This document shows positions 8,702-19,277 of a stretch of 64,000 nt of DNA, one piece after another. The notes beneath the pieces are model-generated. The model saw nothing but the letters and a program-made list of their open reading frames with translations, had not been told where the DNA came from and ran no database searches. The stretch comes from an uncultured Acidobacteriota bacterium. GTDB lineage: Bacteria; Acidobacteriota; Thermoanaerobaculia; UBA5066. The stretch is taken from NCBI GenBank assembly GCA_903845115.1, contig CAIMWE010000253.1, positions 1-64,000 on the forward strand, written 5' to 3'. Made by a program: the position numbers and the translations under genes. Each line of letters opens with the position of its first letter. Position 1 is the stretch's first letter.

Positions 8702-8841
8702 CGGGAGAGGCCTGCGCCGACCCAGGATCGCTTTCCCTCTCCCGGGCGCGGGGAGGTAGCGCCGAAGGCGCGCAGGGGGACCCGGCGCCGGGTCTCCCTG
8801 ATCAACGATGGCTGCCCTCGGCGAGGCGCGAAGCGTCCTCG
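8702..8841 (-). repeat. Dispersed structured repeat, copy 1
   Basis: Read on the minus strand, this region matches 38541-38660 over about 120 bases. It starts with the 32-base module CGAGGACGCTTCGCGCCTCG... (8810-8841, one mismatch to the module at 38541). Next comes a 26-base hairpin centred on 8786 (GACCCGGCGCCGGGTC core), then a second small hairpin with a TTC loop, then a conserved CTACCTC-CCGCGCCC block. It lies just after kbl, where it may also end transcription. No coding potential is convincing. Confidence 0.7.
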
Positions 8842-8930
8842 CTCCGGTGGGGCGCGCAGCGCCCCCCACAAAAGAACATCCCGGCCTTGCGACCGGGACG
8901 TCTTGAAGCTCGAGTTTTGGTGGAGAGAAG

Positions 8931-9233
8931 TTAGTTCTTCTTCTCCGCGGGGGCGGCGGCCGGCTTGGCAGCCTCGGGCTTGGCGGCCGGGGCGGCGGCG
9001 GGCTTCGCCTCGGCGGCGGGCTTGGCGGCGTCGGCGGCGGGCTTGGCGGTCTTCTTCTTGGAGGTCTTCTTCTTCGCGGCGGGCTTGGCCTCGGCCGGCT
9101 TGGCGGCGTCGGCGGCCGGGGCGGCGGCGGGCTTGGCGGCCTCGGGCTTCGCGGCCGGCTTGGCCTCTTCGGCGAAGGCGGCGCCCAGGGAGAGGATGGT
9201 CACGGCGACGAGGGTAGCGATGGTCTTCTTCAT
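8931..9233 (-). CDS. Small secreted Ala/Lys/Pro-repeat protein
   Basis: A 100-residue protein. Residues 1-21 form a signal peptide cleaved after AAFA. The rest is low complexity, built from AAKPAAAPAA and KPAEAKPAAK units with a basic centre KKKTSKKKTAK. No enzymatic motif is present. Such proteins are often abundant periplasmic or cell-wall-contacting polypeptides, but the function is unknown. The ATG has AGGAG seven bases upstream. The gene is monocistronic; the repeat copy lies just downstream. Confidence 0.75.
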   Translation of the reverse strand: MKKTIATLVAVTILSLGAAFAEEAKPAAKPEAAKPAAAPAADAAKPAEAKPAAKKKTSKKKTAKPAADAAKPAAEAKPAAAPAAKPEAAKPAAAPAEKKN

Positions 9234-9508
9234 GTTCTTCTCCTGTTTTTTCCCCTGTTGTCTGTGGCCGGCCCGGGGCTGCCGACGCTTTCCCTACTTC
9301 AACTCGCCTGCCAAGTCCTCGCCCGCCGCCCCTCGACCCATGCAACCAGTTCATTTTCAAAATCTTACAAAGAACGGACAGTCGGCCGGGATCTTCGACG
9401 ACGCCTCCGACTGCACCTTTCCGTGTGATCGCGGTGACCCAAAGGAGGTACCCGGGGGGGTCGGTTTCGTTATCCGGTGCCGCCGGCCGGGGAGGGACGA
9501 TCCGCGCC
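9234..9508. other. Intergenic region upstream of the AKPA-repeat gene
   Basis: A 275-base gap between two minus-strand genes. It holds the AGGAG ribosome-binding site and A-rich leader of the small secreted protein (about 9234-9262). No tRNA, hairpin or convincing promoter pair was found in the rest. Confidence 0.4.
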
Positions 9509-10090
9509 TCACCCCAGCTCGACGTTCCAGTAGGCGACGTCCAGGAAGTTCCGCCAGGAGGGGTGGATTCGCTGCGGGGAAAGGAGCCCGAGCGGGGAGG
9601 CCTTCGGCTTGACCGGCGCCCGCCGGAGCCTGAGGCCGGCCTCCTCGAGGAGCTGGTTCCCCTTCCGGACGTTGCAGGGGAGGCAGGCGCAGACCACGTT
9701 CTCCCAGGTCGAAGGCCCCCCGCGGGAGAGGGGGATCACGTGGTCGAGCGAGAGTTCCGAGGTCGAGAAGCGCTTGCCGCAGTACTGGCAGCGGTTTCCG
9801 TCCCGGACGTAGATGTTGTGGCGGGAGAACTTCACGTCGTGGCGGGGGGCGCGCTCGCAGGAGAGGAGCTGGACGACGCGGGGAACGCGGAGAGTCAAGG
9901 AAGGGGTCTGGATGAGGTCGTCGCCCGGCTGCACCGGGACGTCGCGCCACTCCTCCCACGCGTAGGTCGTGTAGTCGGGGAGGACGGCCCGGACGTGCCC
10001 CTTGTAAAGTAGGGTGAAGCAGCGCTTGACGTCGGTGAGCGCCAACGCCACGAACCCCCGGTTGAGGACCAGCACGGACGAGTCGATCAC
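9509..10090 (-). CDS. HNH endonuclease
   Basis: A 193-residue protein with a C-terminal HNH nuclease domain. A CxxC pair CQYCGKRF and a second CLPCNVRKGN bind structural zinc, and the catalytic core is LDHVIPLSRGG...TWENVVCAC, giving His, Asn and the CN-R-K-G-N end. The N-terminal half (SSVLVLNRGFVALALTDVKR) is the conserved extension of stand-alone bacterial HNH proteins found in many phyla. Those proteins are not restriction enzymes in an obvious system, and the role is uncertain. The start is GTG; rc TATCCT (10097-10102) sits six bases before it, with no Shine-Dalgarno, so the message may be leaderless. Divergent from the GT9 gene. Confidence 0.87.
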   Translation of the reverse strand: MIDSSVLVLNRGFVALALTDVKRCFTLLYKGHVRAVLPDYTTYAWEEWRDVPVQPGDDLIQTPSLTLRVPRVVQLLSCERAPRHDVKFSRHNIYVRDGNRCQYCGKRFSTSELSLDHVIPLSRGGPSTWENVVCACLPCNVRKGNQLLEEAGLRLRRAPVKPKASPLGLLSPQRIHPSWRNFLDVAYWNVELG

Positions 10091-10113
10091 GGTGGGAGGA
10101 TAGCGAAACCGGT

Positions 10114-11118
10114 ATGAAAATTCTGTTGATCCGGTTTTCCTCCTTCGGGGACGTCGTCTTCACCCTCCCCCTCGCCAGGGCCCTCAAGAGCCACCGGCCC
10201 GGGGTGGAGGTCGCGTGGGCGATCGAGGAGCCGCTGGCCCCGCTCGTCGAAGGGGCCGCCTTCGTCGACCGGGTGCTCCCCGCCAGGACCCGCGTCTGGC
10301 GGCACTCCCTCCTGTCGCGAGGGACTCGCGGCGAGATCGCGGTGTTCCTCCGCTCCGCGCGCTCCTTCGCCCCCGACCTCGTCGTGGACGCCCAGGGCCT
10401 CTTCAAGTCGGCATGGGCCACTCTCCTCGTCCCGGCCGCTCGCAAGGTCGGGTACGGTCCGGGCACGGCGACCGAGCGGATCAACTGTCTCACCACGCGG
10501 GAGTGGGTCGACGCCCGCGGCCGGCCTCACGCCATCGACCGGTCCCTGGCCCTCGCCGAGCACGTCGCGGGCCGGGGAGGATGGGACCGGATCCCCGACG
10601 TCTCCCACCTGGTCGCCCAGCCCGACGCCGCCGTCGACGCCTGGCTGGACGGGCGCGGCGGCCGCCCGTTCGCCCTCCTTCAGCCCTGGTCGTCCAGGGG
10701 GGCGAAGGAGTGGGGCGCGGAGTCGGTCCTCGACGTCGCGGGGAAGCTCGCCGAGCGGGGGCTCGAACCGGTGGTCAAGTGGGGGCCGGCGGAGGAGGGC
10801 CGGGCGGCCGCGCTCGCCGCCGCGAGCGGCGGACGGCTCGTCCTCGCCCCGAGGGCCGGGCCGGCCGCCACGGCGCGGCTCGCCTCCCGCGCCTCTCTCG
10901 TCATCGGCGCCGATTCCGGCCCCACCCACCTCGCCGCCGCGACCGGGACCCCCACCCTCGCCCTCTTCGGACCGACCGATCCGGCACGATTCGGCCCCGC
11001 GGGAGGCCGGACCGCGACCGCGAGGGGCGGCCCAGGCTCCTACAATGGCGGAGGGGAGGGGCCGTCCCTCCCCTCTGCCGATGAAATCCTCCGCTCGATC
11101 GACCGCCTCCTCCCCTGA
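10114..11118 (+). CDS. Glycosyltransferase family 9 (heptosyltransferase-like)
   Basis: A 334-residue GT-B enzyme. The N-terminus KILLIRFSSFGDVVFTLP is the family 9 opening with the catalytic Asp of the FGD motif. The C-terminal nucleotide-sugar domain has ADSGPTHLAAATGTPTLAL and FGPTDPARFGP. GT9 members add heptose or related sugars to the inner core of lipopolysaccharide at the cytoplasmic face of the inner membrane. The last codons overlap the start of the DUF3108 gene by 38 bases, so the two are likely an operon. Confidence 0.9.
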   Translation: MKILLIRFSSFGDVVFTLPLARALKSHRPGVEVAWAIEEPLAPLVEGAAFVDRVLPARTRVWRHSLLSRGTRGEIAVFLRSARSFAPDLVVDAQGLFKSAWATLLVPAARKVGYGPGTATERINCLTTREWVDARGRPHAIDRSLALAEHVAGRGGWDRIPDVSHLVAQPDAAVDAWLDGRGGRPFALLQPWSSRGAKEWGAESVLDVAGKLAERGLEPVVKWGPAEEGRAAALAAASGGRLVLAPRAGPAATARLASRASLVIGADSGPTHLAAATGTPTLALFGPTDPARFGPAGGRTATARGGPGSYNGGGEGPSLPSADEILRSIDRLLP

Positions 11119-11965
11119 GGTCCGGCGCGGGGCCGGGGGCTTCGCCCTGTTCCTGGCCATCGGTCTCGCCGTGGCGGCGAGCCCCCCGCCGCCCTCCCCC
11201 GGGCCGCTCCTCCTGGCCGCACGGCCGTTCCTCCCGAAGGACTCCGTCTACCGGGCCCCGTTCGTCGCCGGCGAGACGCTCGTCTACGGGCTGGACTGGC
11301 TGGGGATCGAAGGGGGCGAGATGACGCTCTCGGCGAGCCGGGAGACCTCCTCCGACGGGATCGACCTCCACCGGCTCGTCCTGACGGCGGAATCCAACGC
11401 CGTCGTCTCGACGTTCTACCCGGTCCGGACCCGGTACGAGACGTGGGTCGACGTCCGTGACTTCCAGCCCGTCCGCTTCGAGAAGCACGCCCGGGAGGGG
11501 CGCTACGAGTCCGACGAGGTGGAGGAGTTCGACCTGACGCAGCGGGTCGGCAGCTGGCGGGAGAAGCGAACGGCGCTTCCGGACAGGGTCGAGGACCTCA
11601 TCTCGTCCTTCTACTTCCTCCGGACGCAGCCGCTCGTCCCCGGGGAGGCGGTCCAGGTGGACGTGTACTCGCGCGGCAACATCTACAAGCTCTCGGCGGC
11701 CGTCCTCGGGAGGGAGCGCGTGGAGACCGGCGCCGGGACGTTCGAGACCTTCAAGGTCCAGCCGCAGCTCCGCGAGAGCGAGACCGGCGAGGACCGGAAT
11801 CGGGGCAAGCTGCTCCTCTGGTTCTCCGACGACGACCGGCGCCTCCCCGTGATGGCCCGCACGGTCCTCGGCATCGGGGCGGTGACCGCCAGGCTGAAGA
11901 GCGTGACGCCGCCCGGCCCGACCCTCGCGCCGCCCGCCCCGGCGGCGCCCCCGGCTCCGGGTTAG
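11081..11965 (+). CDS. DUF3108 domain protein, exported
   Basis: A 294-residue protein with an N-terminal hydrophobic segment (GFALFLAIGLAVAAS) followed by a Pro-rich stretch. The DUF3108 body starts at APFVAGETLVYGLDWLGIEGG and includes TRYETWVDVRDFQPVRFEKH and LLLWFSDDDRRLPVMART. DUF3108 proteins are periplasmic beta-rich proteins of unknown function, often near envelope genes, which agrees with the overlapping GT9 gene. ATG 11081 is used; an in-frame ATG 36 bases upstream would lie further inside the GT9 gene. Confidence 0.82.
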   Translation: MKSSARSTASSPEVRRGAGGFALFLAIGLAVAASPPPPSPGPLLLAARPFLPKDSVYRAPFVAGETLVYGLDWLGIEGGEMTLSASRETSSDGIDLHRLVLTAESNAVVSTFYPVRTRYETWVDVRDFQPVRFEKHAREGRYESDEVEEFDLTQRVGSWREKRTALPDRVEDLISSFYFLRTQPLVPGEAVQVDVYSRGNIYKLSAAVLGRERVETGAGTFETFKVQPQLRESETGEDRNRGKLLLWFSDDDRRLPVMARTVLGIGAVTARLKSVTPPGPTLAPPAPAAPPAPG

Positions 11966-11985
11966 GCAGACGGGCCTCTCGTAGC

Positions 11986-11991
11986 TAGAAT
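11986..11991 (+). promoter_or_regulatory. -10-like hexamer of the pil operon
   Basis: TAGAAT ends exactly six bases before the pilB ATG at 11998, and no Shine-Dalgarno is present in between. This fits a leaderless transcript. The -35 is poor. Confidence 0.45.
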
Positions 11992-11997
11992 CGTCAC

Positions 11998-13728
<1,731 letters not shown>

Positions 13729-13774
13729 GCAGGCTGAGGTATCATCGCGCTGGCGATACGAAAGAGAGACAACG

Positions 13775-14914
13775 ATGGGAGCGACTCTCCACCAGCTCCT
13801 CAAGCTGCTCGTAGAACGGGGGGGGTCGGACCTCCACCTGACGACGAATTCCCCGCCCGTCATCCGGGTGAACGGGGACCTCGCCTCGCTCGACTTTCCG
13901 CCCCTGACCGTCCCCGAGACGAAGCAGCTCTGCTACTCGATCCTCACCGACGTCCAGAAGCACCGATTCGAGGAGAATTTCGAGCTCGACCTCTCGTTCG
14001 GCGTGAAGGGCCTCGCCCGGTTCCGGGGCAACGTCTTCCTCCAGCGGGGCGCGGTCTCCGCCGTCTTCCGGCAGATCCCCTACGAGATCCTCGGGTTCCG
14101 CGACCTCGGGCTGCCCCCCATCGTCGAGACGCTCTGCAACAAGCCCCGCGGGCTCGTCCTCGTCACGGGCCCCACCGGCTCGGGAAAGTCGACGACGCTC
14201 GCGACGATGATCGACAAGGTCAACCGCGAGCAGGCGAAGCACATCGTCACGATCGAGGACCCGATCGAGTTCCTCCACACCCACAAGAAGTGCATCGTCA
14301 ACCAGCGGGAGCTCCACGCGGACACCCACTCCTTCCCGAACGCCCTGAAGGCCGTCCTCCGCGAGGACCCCGACGTCGTGCTGGTCGGCGAGATGCGAGA
14401 CCTCGAGACGATGGAGGCGGCCCTCCGGATCGCCGAGACGGGCCACCTCACCTTCGCGACGCTCCACACGAACAGCGCCGTCCAGACGATGAACCGGATC
14501 ATCGACGCATTCCCCGCGAACCAGCAGTCGCAGATCCGCGCCCAGCTCTCGTTCGTCCTGGAGGGGATCCTCTGCCAGACGCTGCTCGCGAAGACGAACG
14601 GGAAGGGCCGTTGCATGGCGATGGAGGTCCTCATCCCGACGCCCGCCATCCGGAACCTGATCCGCGAGGACAAGCTCCACCAGGTCTATTCCATGATGCA
14701 GACGGGGCAGAACAAGTACGGGATGCAGACCTTCAACCAGGCGCTCGCCACCCTCGTCTACCGGAAGCAGATCACCCAGGAGCAGGCCGTCACGGTGTCG
14801 TCGTTCCCCGACGAGCTCACCGAGATGCTCGCCCGCGGGGCCGGCCTGATCGGCGGCCCGCCCCCCGCAGCGGGCTCCCCACCGGCCGCCGGCACGCCGG
14901 CGCGGCGGACGTAG
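13775..14914 (+). CDS. pilT: Type IV pilus retraction ATPase PilT
   Basis: A 379-residue retraction motor. Seen are Walker A GPTGSGKST, IEDPIEFLHTHKKC, Walker B VVLVGEMRDLET, the His box FATLHTNSA and the diagnostic PilT motif AIRNLIREDK near the C-terminus. A Pro/Ala/Gly tail of about 25 residues follows the motor domain. A purine-rich AAGAGAGA lies before the ATG, so unlike pilB this gene has a ribosome-binding site. It starts 46 bases after pilB. Confidence 0.96.
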   Translation: MGATLHQLLKLLVERGGSDLHLTTNSPPVIRVNGDLASLDFPPLTVPETKQLCYSILTDVQKHRFEENFELDLSFGVKGLARFRGNVFLQRGAVSAVFRQIPYEILGFRDLGLPPIVETLCNKPRGLVLVTGPTGSGKSTTLATMIDKVNREQAKHIVTIEDPIEFLHTHKKCIVNQRELHADTHSFPNALKAVLREDPDVVLVGEMRDLETMEAALRIAETGHLTFATLHTNSAVQTMNRIIDAFPANQQSQIRAQLSFVLEGILCQTLLAKTNGKGRCMAMEVLIPTPAIRNLIREDKLHQVYSMMQTGQNKYGMQTFNQALATLVYRKQITQEQAVTVSSFPDELTEMLARGAGLIGGPPPAAGSPPAAGTPARRT

Positions 14915-14929
14915 GCGGGCGGCGCCGAG

Positions 14930-16135
14930 ATGGCTCAGTTCATCTGGAAGGGAAAGACCCGGCAAGGGGTCGCCACGGGCGGCGTCCTGACGGCCGACTC
15001 GAAGGACCTGGCGATCTCCGACCTGCGCAGGCGCCAGATCGAGGTGACGTCCGTCAAGGAGAAGGGGAAGGAGCTGGCGGTCCCGAAGCTGGGGAGCGGC
15101 AAGGTCAGCGCGAAGCGGCTCGCCATCTTCACCCGGCAGTTCTCGGTCATGATCGACGCCGGCCTCCCCCTCGTCCAGTGCCTCGAGATCCTCGGGACGC
15201 AGCAGGACTACAAGCCCTTCCAGAAGATCATCGTGGCGGTCCGCCAGGACGTCGAGGGGGGACAGTCGCTGGCCGAGGCCCTCCGGAAGCACCCGAAGGC
15301 GTTCGACGACCTGTTCGTGAACATGGTGGCGGCGGGCGAGGCGGGCGGCATCCTCGACACCATCCTCCGTCGGCTGTCGACCTACATCGAGAAGGCGGTC
15401 AAGCTCACCGGCCAGGTCAAGACGGCGATGATCTACCCGGTGTCGGTGATCGGCGTCGCCACCATCGTCGTCGCGATCATCCTCTGGAAGGTCATCCCCA
15501 CGTTCGCGGCCCTCTTCGCGGCCCTGGGCGCCCAGCTCCCGCTGCCGACCCGGATGGTCATCGCCGCGTCAAACTTCCTCGCGAACTACATCGTCTTCAT
15601 CGTCCCCCTCGTGATGATCGGGCTGTACGCCCTGCGGCGCTACTACGCGACCTACAAGGGCCGGCGCGTCTGCGACGCCATCATCCTGAAGCTCCCGGTC
15701 CTGGGCGACATCATGAAGAAGATCGCCGTCGCGCGCTTCTGCCAGACGCTCGCCACGCTGACCTCGTCGGGCGTCCCGATCCTGGACGGCCTGGAGATCA
15801 CGGCGAAGACCGCCGGGAACGCGATCATCGAGGACTCCATCATGTCGGTCCGTAAGTCGGTCGAGGCGGGGAGGACGATCTCGGAGCCGCTGGCGGAGAC
15901 GAAGGTCTTTCCCCCCATGGTCGTCCAGATGATCGGCGTCGGCGAGCAGACCGGGGCCCTCGACGCGATGCTCAACAAGATCGCCGAGTTCTACGAGGAA
16001 GAGGTCGACAACGCCGTCAACGGCCTGATGAAGCTGATGGAGCCGATCATGATCGCGATCCTGGGCGTCGTCATCGGGACGATCGTCGTCGCGATGTACA
16101 TGCCGATGTTCGACCTGCTCTCGAAGATCGGTTAG
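14930..16135 (+). CDS. pilC: Type IV pilus inner membrane platform protein PilC
   Basis: A 401-residue GspF-family membrane protein. It has the short N-terminal segment MAQFIWKGKTRQG, two tandem GspF cytoplasmic domains (about 65-190 and 270-395; FTRQFSVMIDAGLPLVQ and RFCQTLATLTSSGVPIL) and three membrane segments (near 165-190, 215-240 and 370-395). It couples PilB and PilT to the pilus rod. It begins 15 bases after pilT. Confidence 0.96.
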   Translation: MAQFIWKGKTRQGVATGGVLTADSKDLAISDLRRRQIEVTSVKEKGKELAVPKLGSGKVSAKRLAIFTRQFSVMIDAGLPLVQCLEILGTQQDYKPFQKIIVAVRQDVEGGQSLAEALRKHPKAFDDLFVNMVAAGEAGGILDTILRRLSTYIEKAVKLTGQVKTAMIYPVSVIGVATIVVAIILWKVIPTFAALFAALGAQLPLPTRMVIAASNFLANYIVFIVPLVMIGLYALRRYYATYKGRRVCDAIILKLPVLGDIMKKIAVARFCQTLATLTSSGVPILDGLEITAKTAGNAIIEDSIMSVRKSVEAGRTISEPLAETKVFPPMVVQMIGVGEQTGALDAMLNKIAEFYEEEVDNAVNGLMKLMEPIMIAILGVVIGTIVVAMYMPMFDLLSKIG

Positions 16136-16158
16136 GGACCCTCCCCCTGGATCCGGCC

Positions 16159-17826
16159 GTGGAGGCCCTGCGAAGAGAGAGCCCGGGCCCGGCCCCCGAG
16201 ACGCTTCGGGGGTTGATGCTGTTCCGCCTCGTCATCATCTCGACGCTGATCTTCTCGGCCCTGCTGATCCAGCTGACGTTCTCGATCGAGCTGCCGCTCC
16301 GGCCGATCTACTACCTGGCGGCGTTCGCCTACGGGCACTCCCTGACCGCGCTCCTCACCTTCCGGCGGATCGGAGCCGAGGCCCACGCCGCCCTCCAGAT
16401 CATGGGCGACCTCTTCGTCGTCACCGGCCTCGTCTATCTCTCGCACGGCCCCGATTCCGGCTTCACGTTTCTCTACCTGGGGGTCGTCGCCGCCGGGTCG
16501 ATCCTCCTCGGCTGGAGAGGCGGCCTCGTCGCGGCCGGCCTCGCCGCGATCTTCTACGCGGTCCTCGTCGACCTGACCCATTTCGGCATCCTCCCCATCC
16601 CGGACGCCGGGGACGTCCCCCCGAGGGTCTGGTCCATGGCCGGCCTCGTCGGGAACGTGGTCCTGAACACCTCCGCCTTCGTGGCGACGGCGCTCCTGGT
16701 CGCGAAGGTCTCCGCCAAGCTGCGGGAGACGAGCCAGGACCTCCTCCGCCGGAAGGAGGAGATCGCCCGCCTCCAGGCGCTCCACGCCTCCGTCCTCTCG
16801 TCGATGTCGTCCGGGGTGATCACGGCGGACCGGGAGGGGAGGATCATCCTCGTGAACCGCTCGGCCGAAGAGCTCCTCCACGTGCCGCCGGGAGGCCTCG
16901 ACGGGACCCACCTCCTGGGGCTGGGGCTCTTCGACGCCTCGACCTGGGGGCGGATCCAGGGGTCCGACTACGAGATCCAGCGGTACGAGGCGAGCCGGGT
17001 GCGGGAGGGCGCCGAGCAGTTCTTCGGCACCACCGTGAGCCCGCTCCGCGGAGCCGACGGCGCGGTGAACGGCCACATCCTCATCTTCCAGAACCTCACG
17101 ACGCTCAAGCGGCTCGAGGGGGAGGTCCGCCTGAAGGAGAAGCTGGCCGCGGTCGGCGAGCTGGCCGCCGCGATCGCCCACGAAATCCGGAATCCTCTCG
17201 CCTCGATCTCCGGCTCCGTGCAGGTCCTCCGCGGTTCGGCCGTCCCGGGAACGGGCGACTACCGGCTCATGGAGATCGTCGTCCGCGAGTCTCACCGGCT
17301 GTCGGCCATTCTCGAGGACTTCCTCCGGTACACCCGGCCACGGGAGCGGGAGGTCGAGCGGGTCGACGCGGCCACGGCCCTGCGGGACGTGATGACCCTC
17401 CTCTCGCACAGCGACGAGGTGACGGGCGTCCACCGGCTCGAGACCTCGATCGAGCCAGAGGTCGTGAACGTCCTCGCCGACCCGGGACAGCTCCGCCAGG
17501 TCTTCTGGAACCTCGCCCGGAATGCCGTCGCCGCCATGCCCATGGGAGGCACGCTTCGCGTCACCGCCCGGCTGGACGGCGACCGGTGGAGGGCCTCGTT
17601 CGCGGACGAGGGCCGGGGGATGAGCGCCGAGGAGAGGGAACGCCTCTTCACGCCGTTCGCCCACTCGTTCCCCGGGGGAACCGGCCTCGGCCTCGCCATC
17701 GTCTACCGGATCGTGGAGGAGCACACGGGGTCGATTCACGTCGACACGGAGCTCGGGAAGGGGACGACGATCGTCGTGGAGCTCCCCGTCTCGCGGCAGA
17801 ATGCCGTCGACAGGGATGCCGCATGA
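16159..17826 (+). CDS. pilS: Membrane sensor histidine kinase PilS
   Basis: A 555-residue kinase. About six membrane segments fill residues 20-190, then a PAS domain (about 205-320), HisKA with the phosphorylated His in AAIAHEIRNPLASISG and a HATPase domain with N-box NLARNAVAAMP, G1 FADEGRGMS and G2 GGTGLGLAI. PilS senses pilin level or surface contact and phosphorylates PilR. The start is GTG 16159, 23 bases after pilC. The stop overlaps the pilR ATG (ATGA). Confidence 0.93.
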   Translation: MEALRRESPGPAPETLRGLMLFRLVIISTLIFSALLIQLTFSIELPLRPIYYLAAFAYGHSLTALLTFRRIGAEAHAALQIMGDLFVVTGLVYLSHGPDSGFTFLYLGVVAAGSILLGWRGGLVAAGLAAIFYAVLVDLTHFGILPIPDAGDVPPRVWSMAGLVGNVVLNTSAFVATALLVAKVSAKLRETSQDLLRRKEEIARLQALHASVLSSMSSGVITADREGRIILVNRSAEELLHVPPGGLDGTHLLGLGLFDASTWGRIQGSDYEIQRYEASRVREGAEQFFGTTVSPLRGADGAVNGHILIFQNLTTLKRLEGEVRLKEKLAAVGELAAAIAHEIRNPLASISGSVQVLRGSAVPGTGDYRLMEIVVRESHRLSAILEDFLRYTRPREREVERVDAATALRDVMTLLSHSDEVTGVHRLETSIEPEVVNVLADPGQLRQVFWNLARNAVAAMPMGGTLRVTARLDGDRWRASFADEGRGMSAEERERLFTPFAHSFPGGTGLGLAIVYRIVEEHTGSIHVDTELGKGTTIVVELPVSRQNAVDRDAA

Positions 17827-19277
17827 AGGAAACCGACGCTCCGCTCTCCCCTCGCGCCCCGCTCGTCCTCGTCATCGACGACGAGAAGGGGATCGTCGAC
17901 GTCCTGACGATCGCCCTCGAGAAGGACGGCTACCGAGTCGTCGGCGCCACCTCGTGCACGGACGGCCTCCGCCTCCTCGAGGAGGCCCGGCCCGACCTCG
18001 TCCTGACCGACCTCAGAATGGACGACGGGAGCGGATTCGACGTCCTCCGCGCCGCGCGCGCCTCCTCCCCCGACACGCCGGTCATCATGATCACGGCCTA
18101 CACCTCGACGAAGACGGCCATCGACGCCCTCAAGCTCGGCGCCTACGACTACATCTCCAAGCCGTTCGACATCGAGGAGCTCAAGCACGTCGCCGGGAAG
18201 GCGCTGGAGCGCAAGCGTCTCGTCGAGGAGAACGTCGTCCTCCGCCTGCGGGTCTCCGGGACCCCCTTCGGCTCGCTCGTCGGCATCTCCCGGAGGATGA
18301 AGGCGGTCTTCGACCTGTCGGAGCGGATCGGGAGGACCTCCTCCACGGTCCTGATCACCGGCGAGTCGGGGACCGGCAAGGAGCTGATCGCGCGGGCCAT
18401 CCACGCCGCTTCGGCTCGGTCCGCCAGGCTCTTCGTCTCCGTCAACTGCGGCGCGATGCCCGAGAACCTCCTGGAGTCGGAGCTCTTCGGACACGAACGG
18501 GGGGCGTTCACGGGCGCCGTCAAGGAGAAGCGCGGGCTCTTCCACGAGGCGGAAGGGGGAACGCTCTTCCTCGACGAGGTCGGCGAGATGTCCTTGACGA
18601 TGCAGGTCAAGCTCCTCCGCGCGCTGCAGGACCGGGTGATCAGGCGGGTGGGCGGGAACACCGAGGAGCAGGTGGACGTCCGGATCATCTGCGCGACGAA
18701 CAAGGACCTCGGGAAGAAGGTCGCGGAGGGGAGCTTCCGGGAGGACCTCTTCTACCGGATCAACGTGATCCCGCTGCCGATTCCGCCCCTCCGCGAGCGG
18801 AGGGACGACATCCCGCGCCTCGTGAAGCACTTCCTCGAGAAGGTCTGCCGGGAGCAGGCGGTCGAGCCGAAGAGGATCTCCTCGGAGGCGATGAAGCTCC
18901 TGGAGTCCTGGTCCTGGCCGGGCAACGTGAGGGAGCTGGAGAACCTGATCGAGAGGACCGTGGCCCTCGAGCCGTCGGAGATCATCACCTCGTCGTCGCT
19001 CCCCGAGGAGTTCCTCCGGCCGGCCGGCGTCTCGACCGTGGGCGACGTAGACGCGTTGAACCTGCCGCCCGAGGGACTCGACCTGGAAGCCACCCTCGAG
19101 TGGATCGGGAGGCGGCTGATGCACCAGGCCCTCGACCGTACCGGGGGCGTCCAGATCCGCGCCGCGGAGCTCCTCCGGATGTCCGAACGCTCCTTCCGTT
19201 ACTACGCCAAGAAGTACGGCCTCCGGCGCGAGGAGAACGACCTGGTCGGCCTCGACCCGCCCGCGGAGGAGCCGTGA
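17823..19277 (+). CDS. pilR: Sigma-54-dependent response regulator PilR
   Basis: A 484-residue NtrC-family regulator: receiver domain 13-130 with the phospho-Asp in LVLTDLRMDDGSG, AAA+ domain with Walker A GESGTGKE and an intact sigma-54 loop GAFTGA, FLDEVGEM as Walker B, WPGNVRELEN, and a Fis-type helix-turn-helix at the end (RAAELLRMSERSFRYY). It activates sigma-54 promoters, classically that of major pilin. It is translationally coupled to pilS and to the following DUF192 gene by 4-base overlaps. Confidence 0.94.
   Translation: MKETDAPLSPRAPLVLVIDDEKGIVDVLTIALEKDGYRVVGATSCTDGLRLLEEARPDLVLTDLRMDDGSGFDVLRAARASSPDTPVIMITAYTSTKTAIDALKLGAYDYISKPFDIEELKHVAGKALERKRLVEENVVLRLRVSGTPFGSLVGISRRMKAVFDLSERIGRTSSTVLITGESGTGKELIARAIHAASARSARLFVSVNCGAMPENLLESELFGHERGAFTGAVKEKRGLFHEAEGGTLFLDEVGEMSLTMQVKLLRALQDRVIRRVGGNTEEQVDVRIICATNKDLGKKVAEGSFREDLFYRINVIPLPIPPLRERRDDIPRLVKHFLEKVCREQAVEPKRISSEAMKLLESWSWPGNVRELENLIERTVALEPSEIITSSSLPEEFLRPAGVSTVGDVDALNLPPEGLDLEATLEWIGRRLMHQALDRTGGVQIRAAELLRMSERSFRYYAKKYGLRREENDLVGLDPPAEEP

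Noticed and set aside
8779-8794. Simple intrinsic terminator of kbl
   Set aside because: The palindrome GACCCGGCGCCGGGTC lacks a U-run and is conserved as part of the dispersed repeat, so it was annotated as repeat structure; a termination role is still possible.
9509-10090. Restriction-modification or phage HNH terminase-associated nuclease
   Set aside because: No methyltransferase, terminase or other phage gene is near; the sequence matches the stand-alone chromosomal HNH type.
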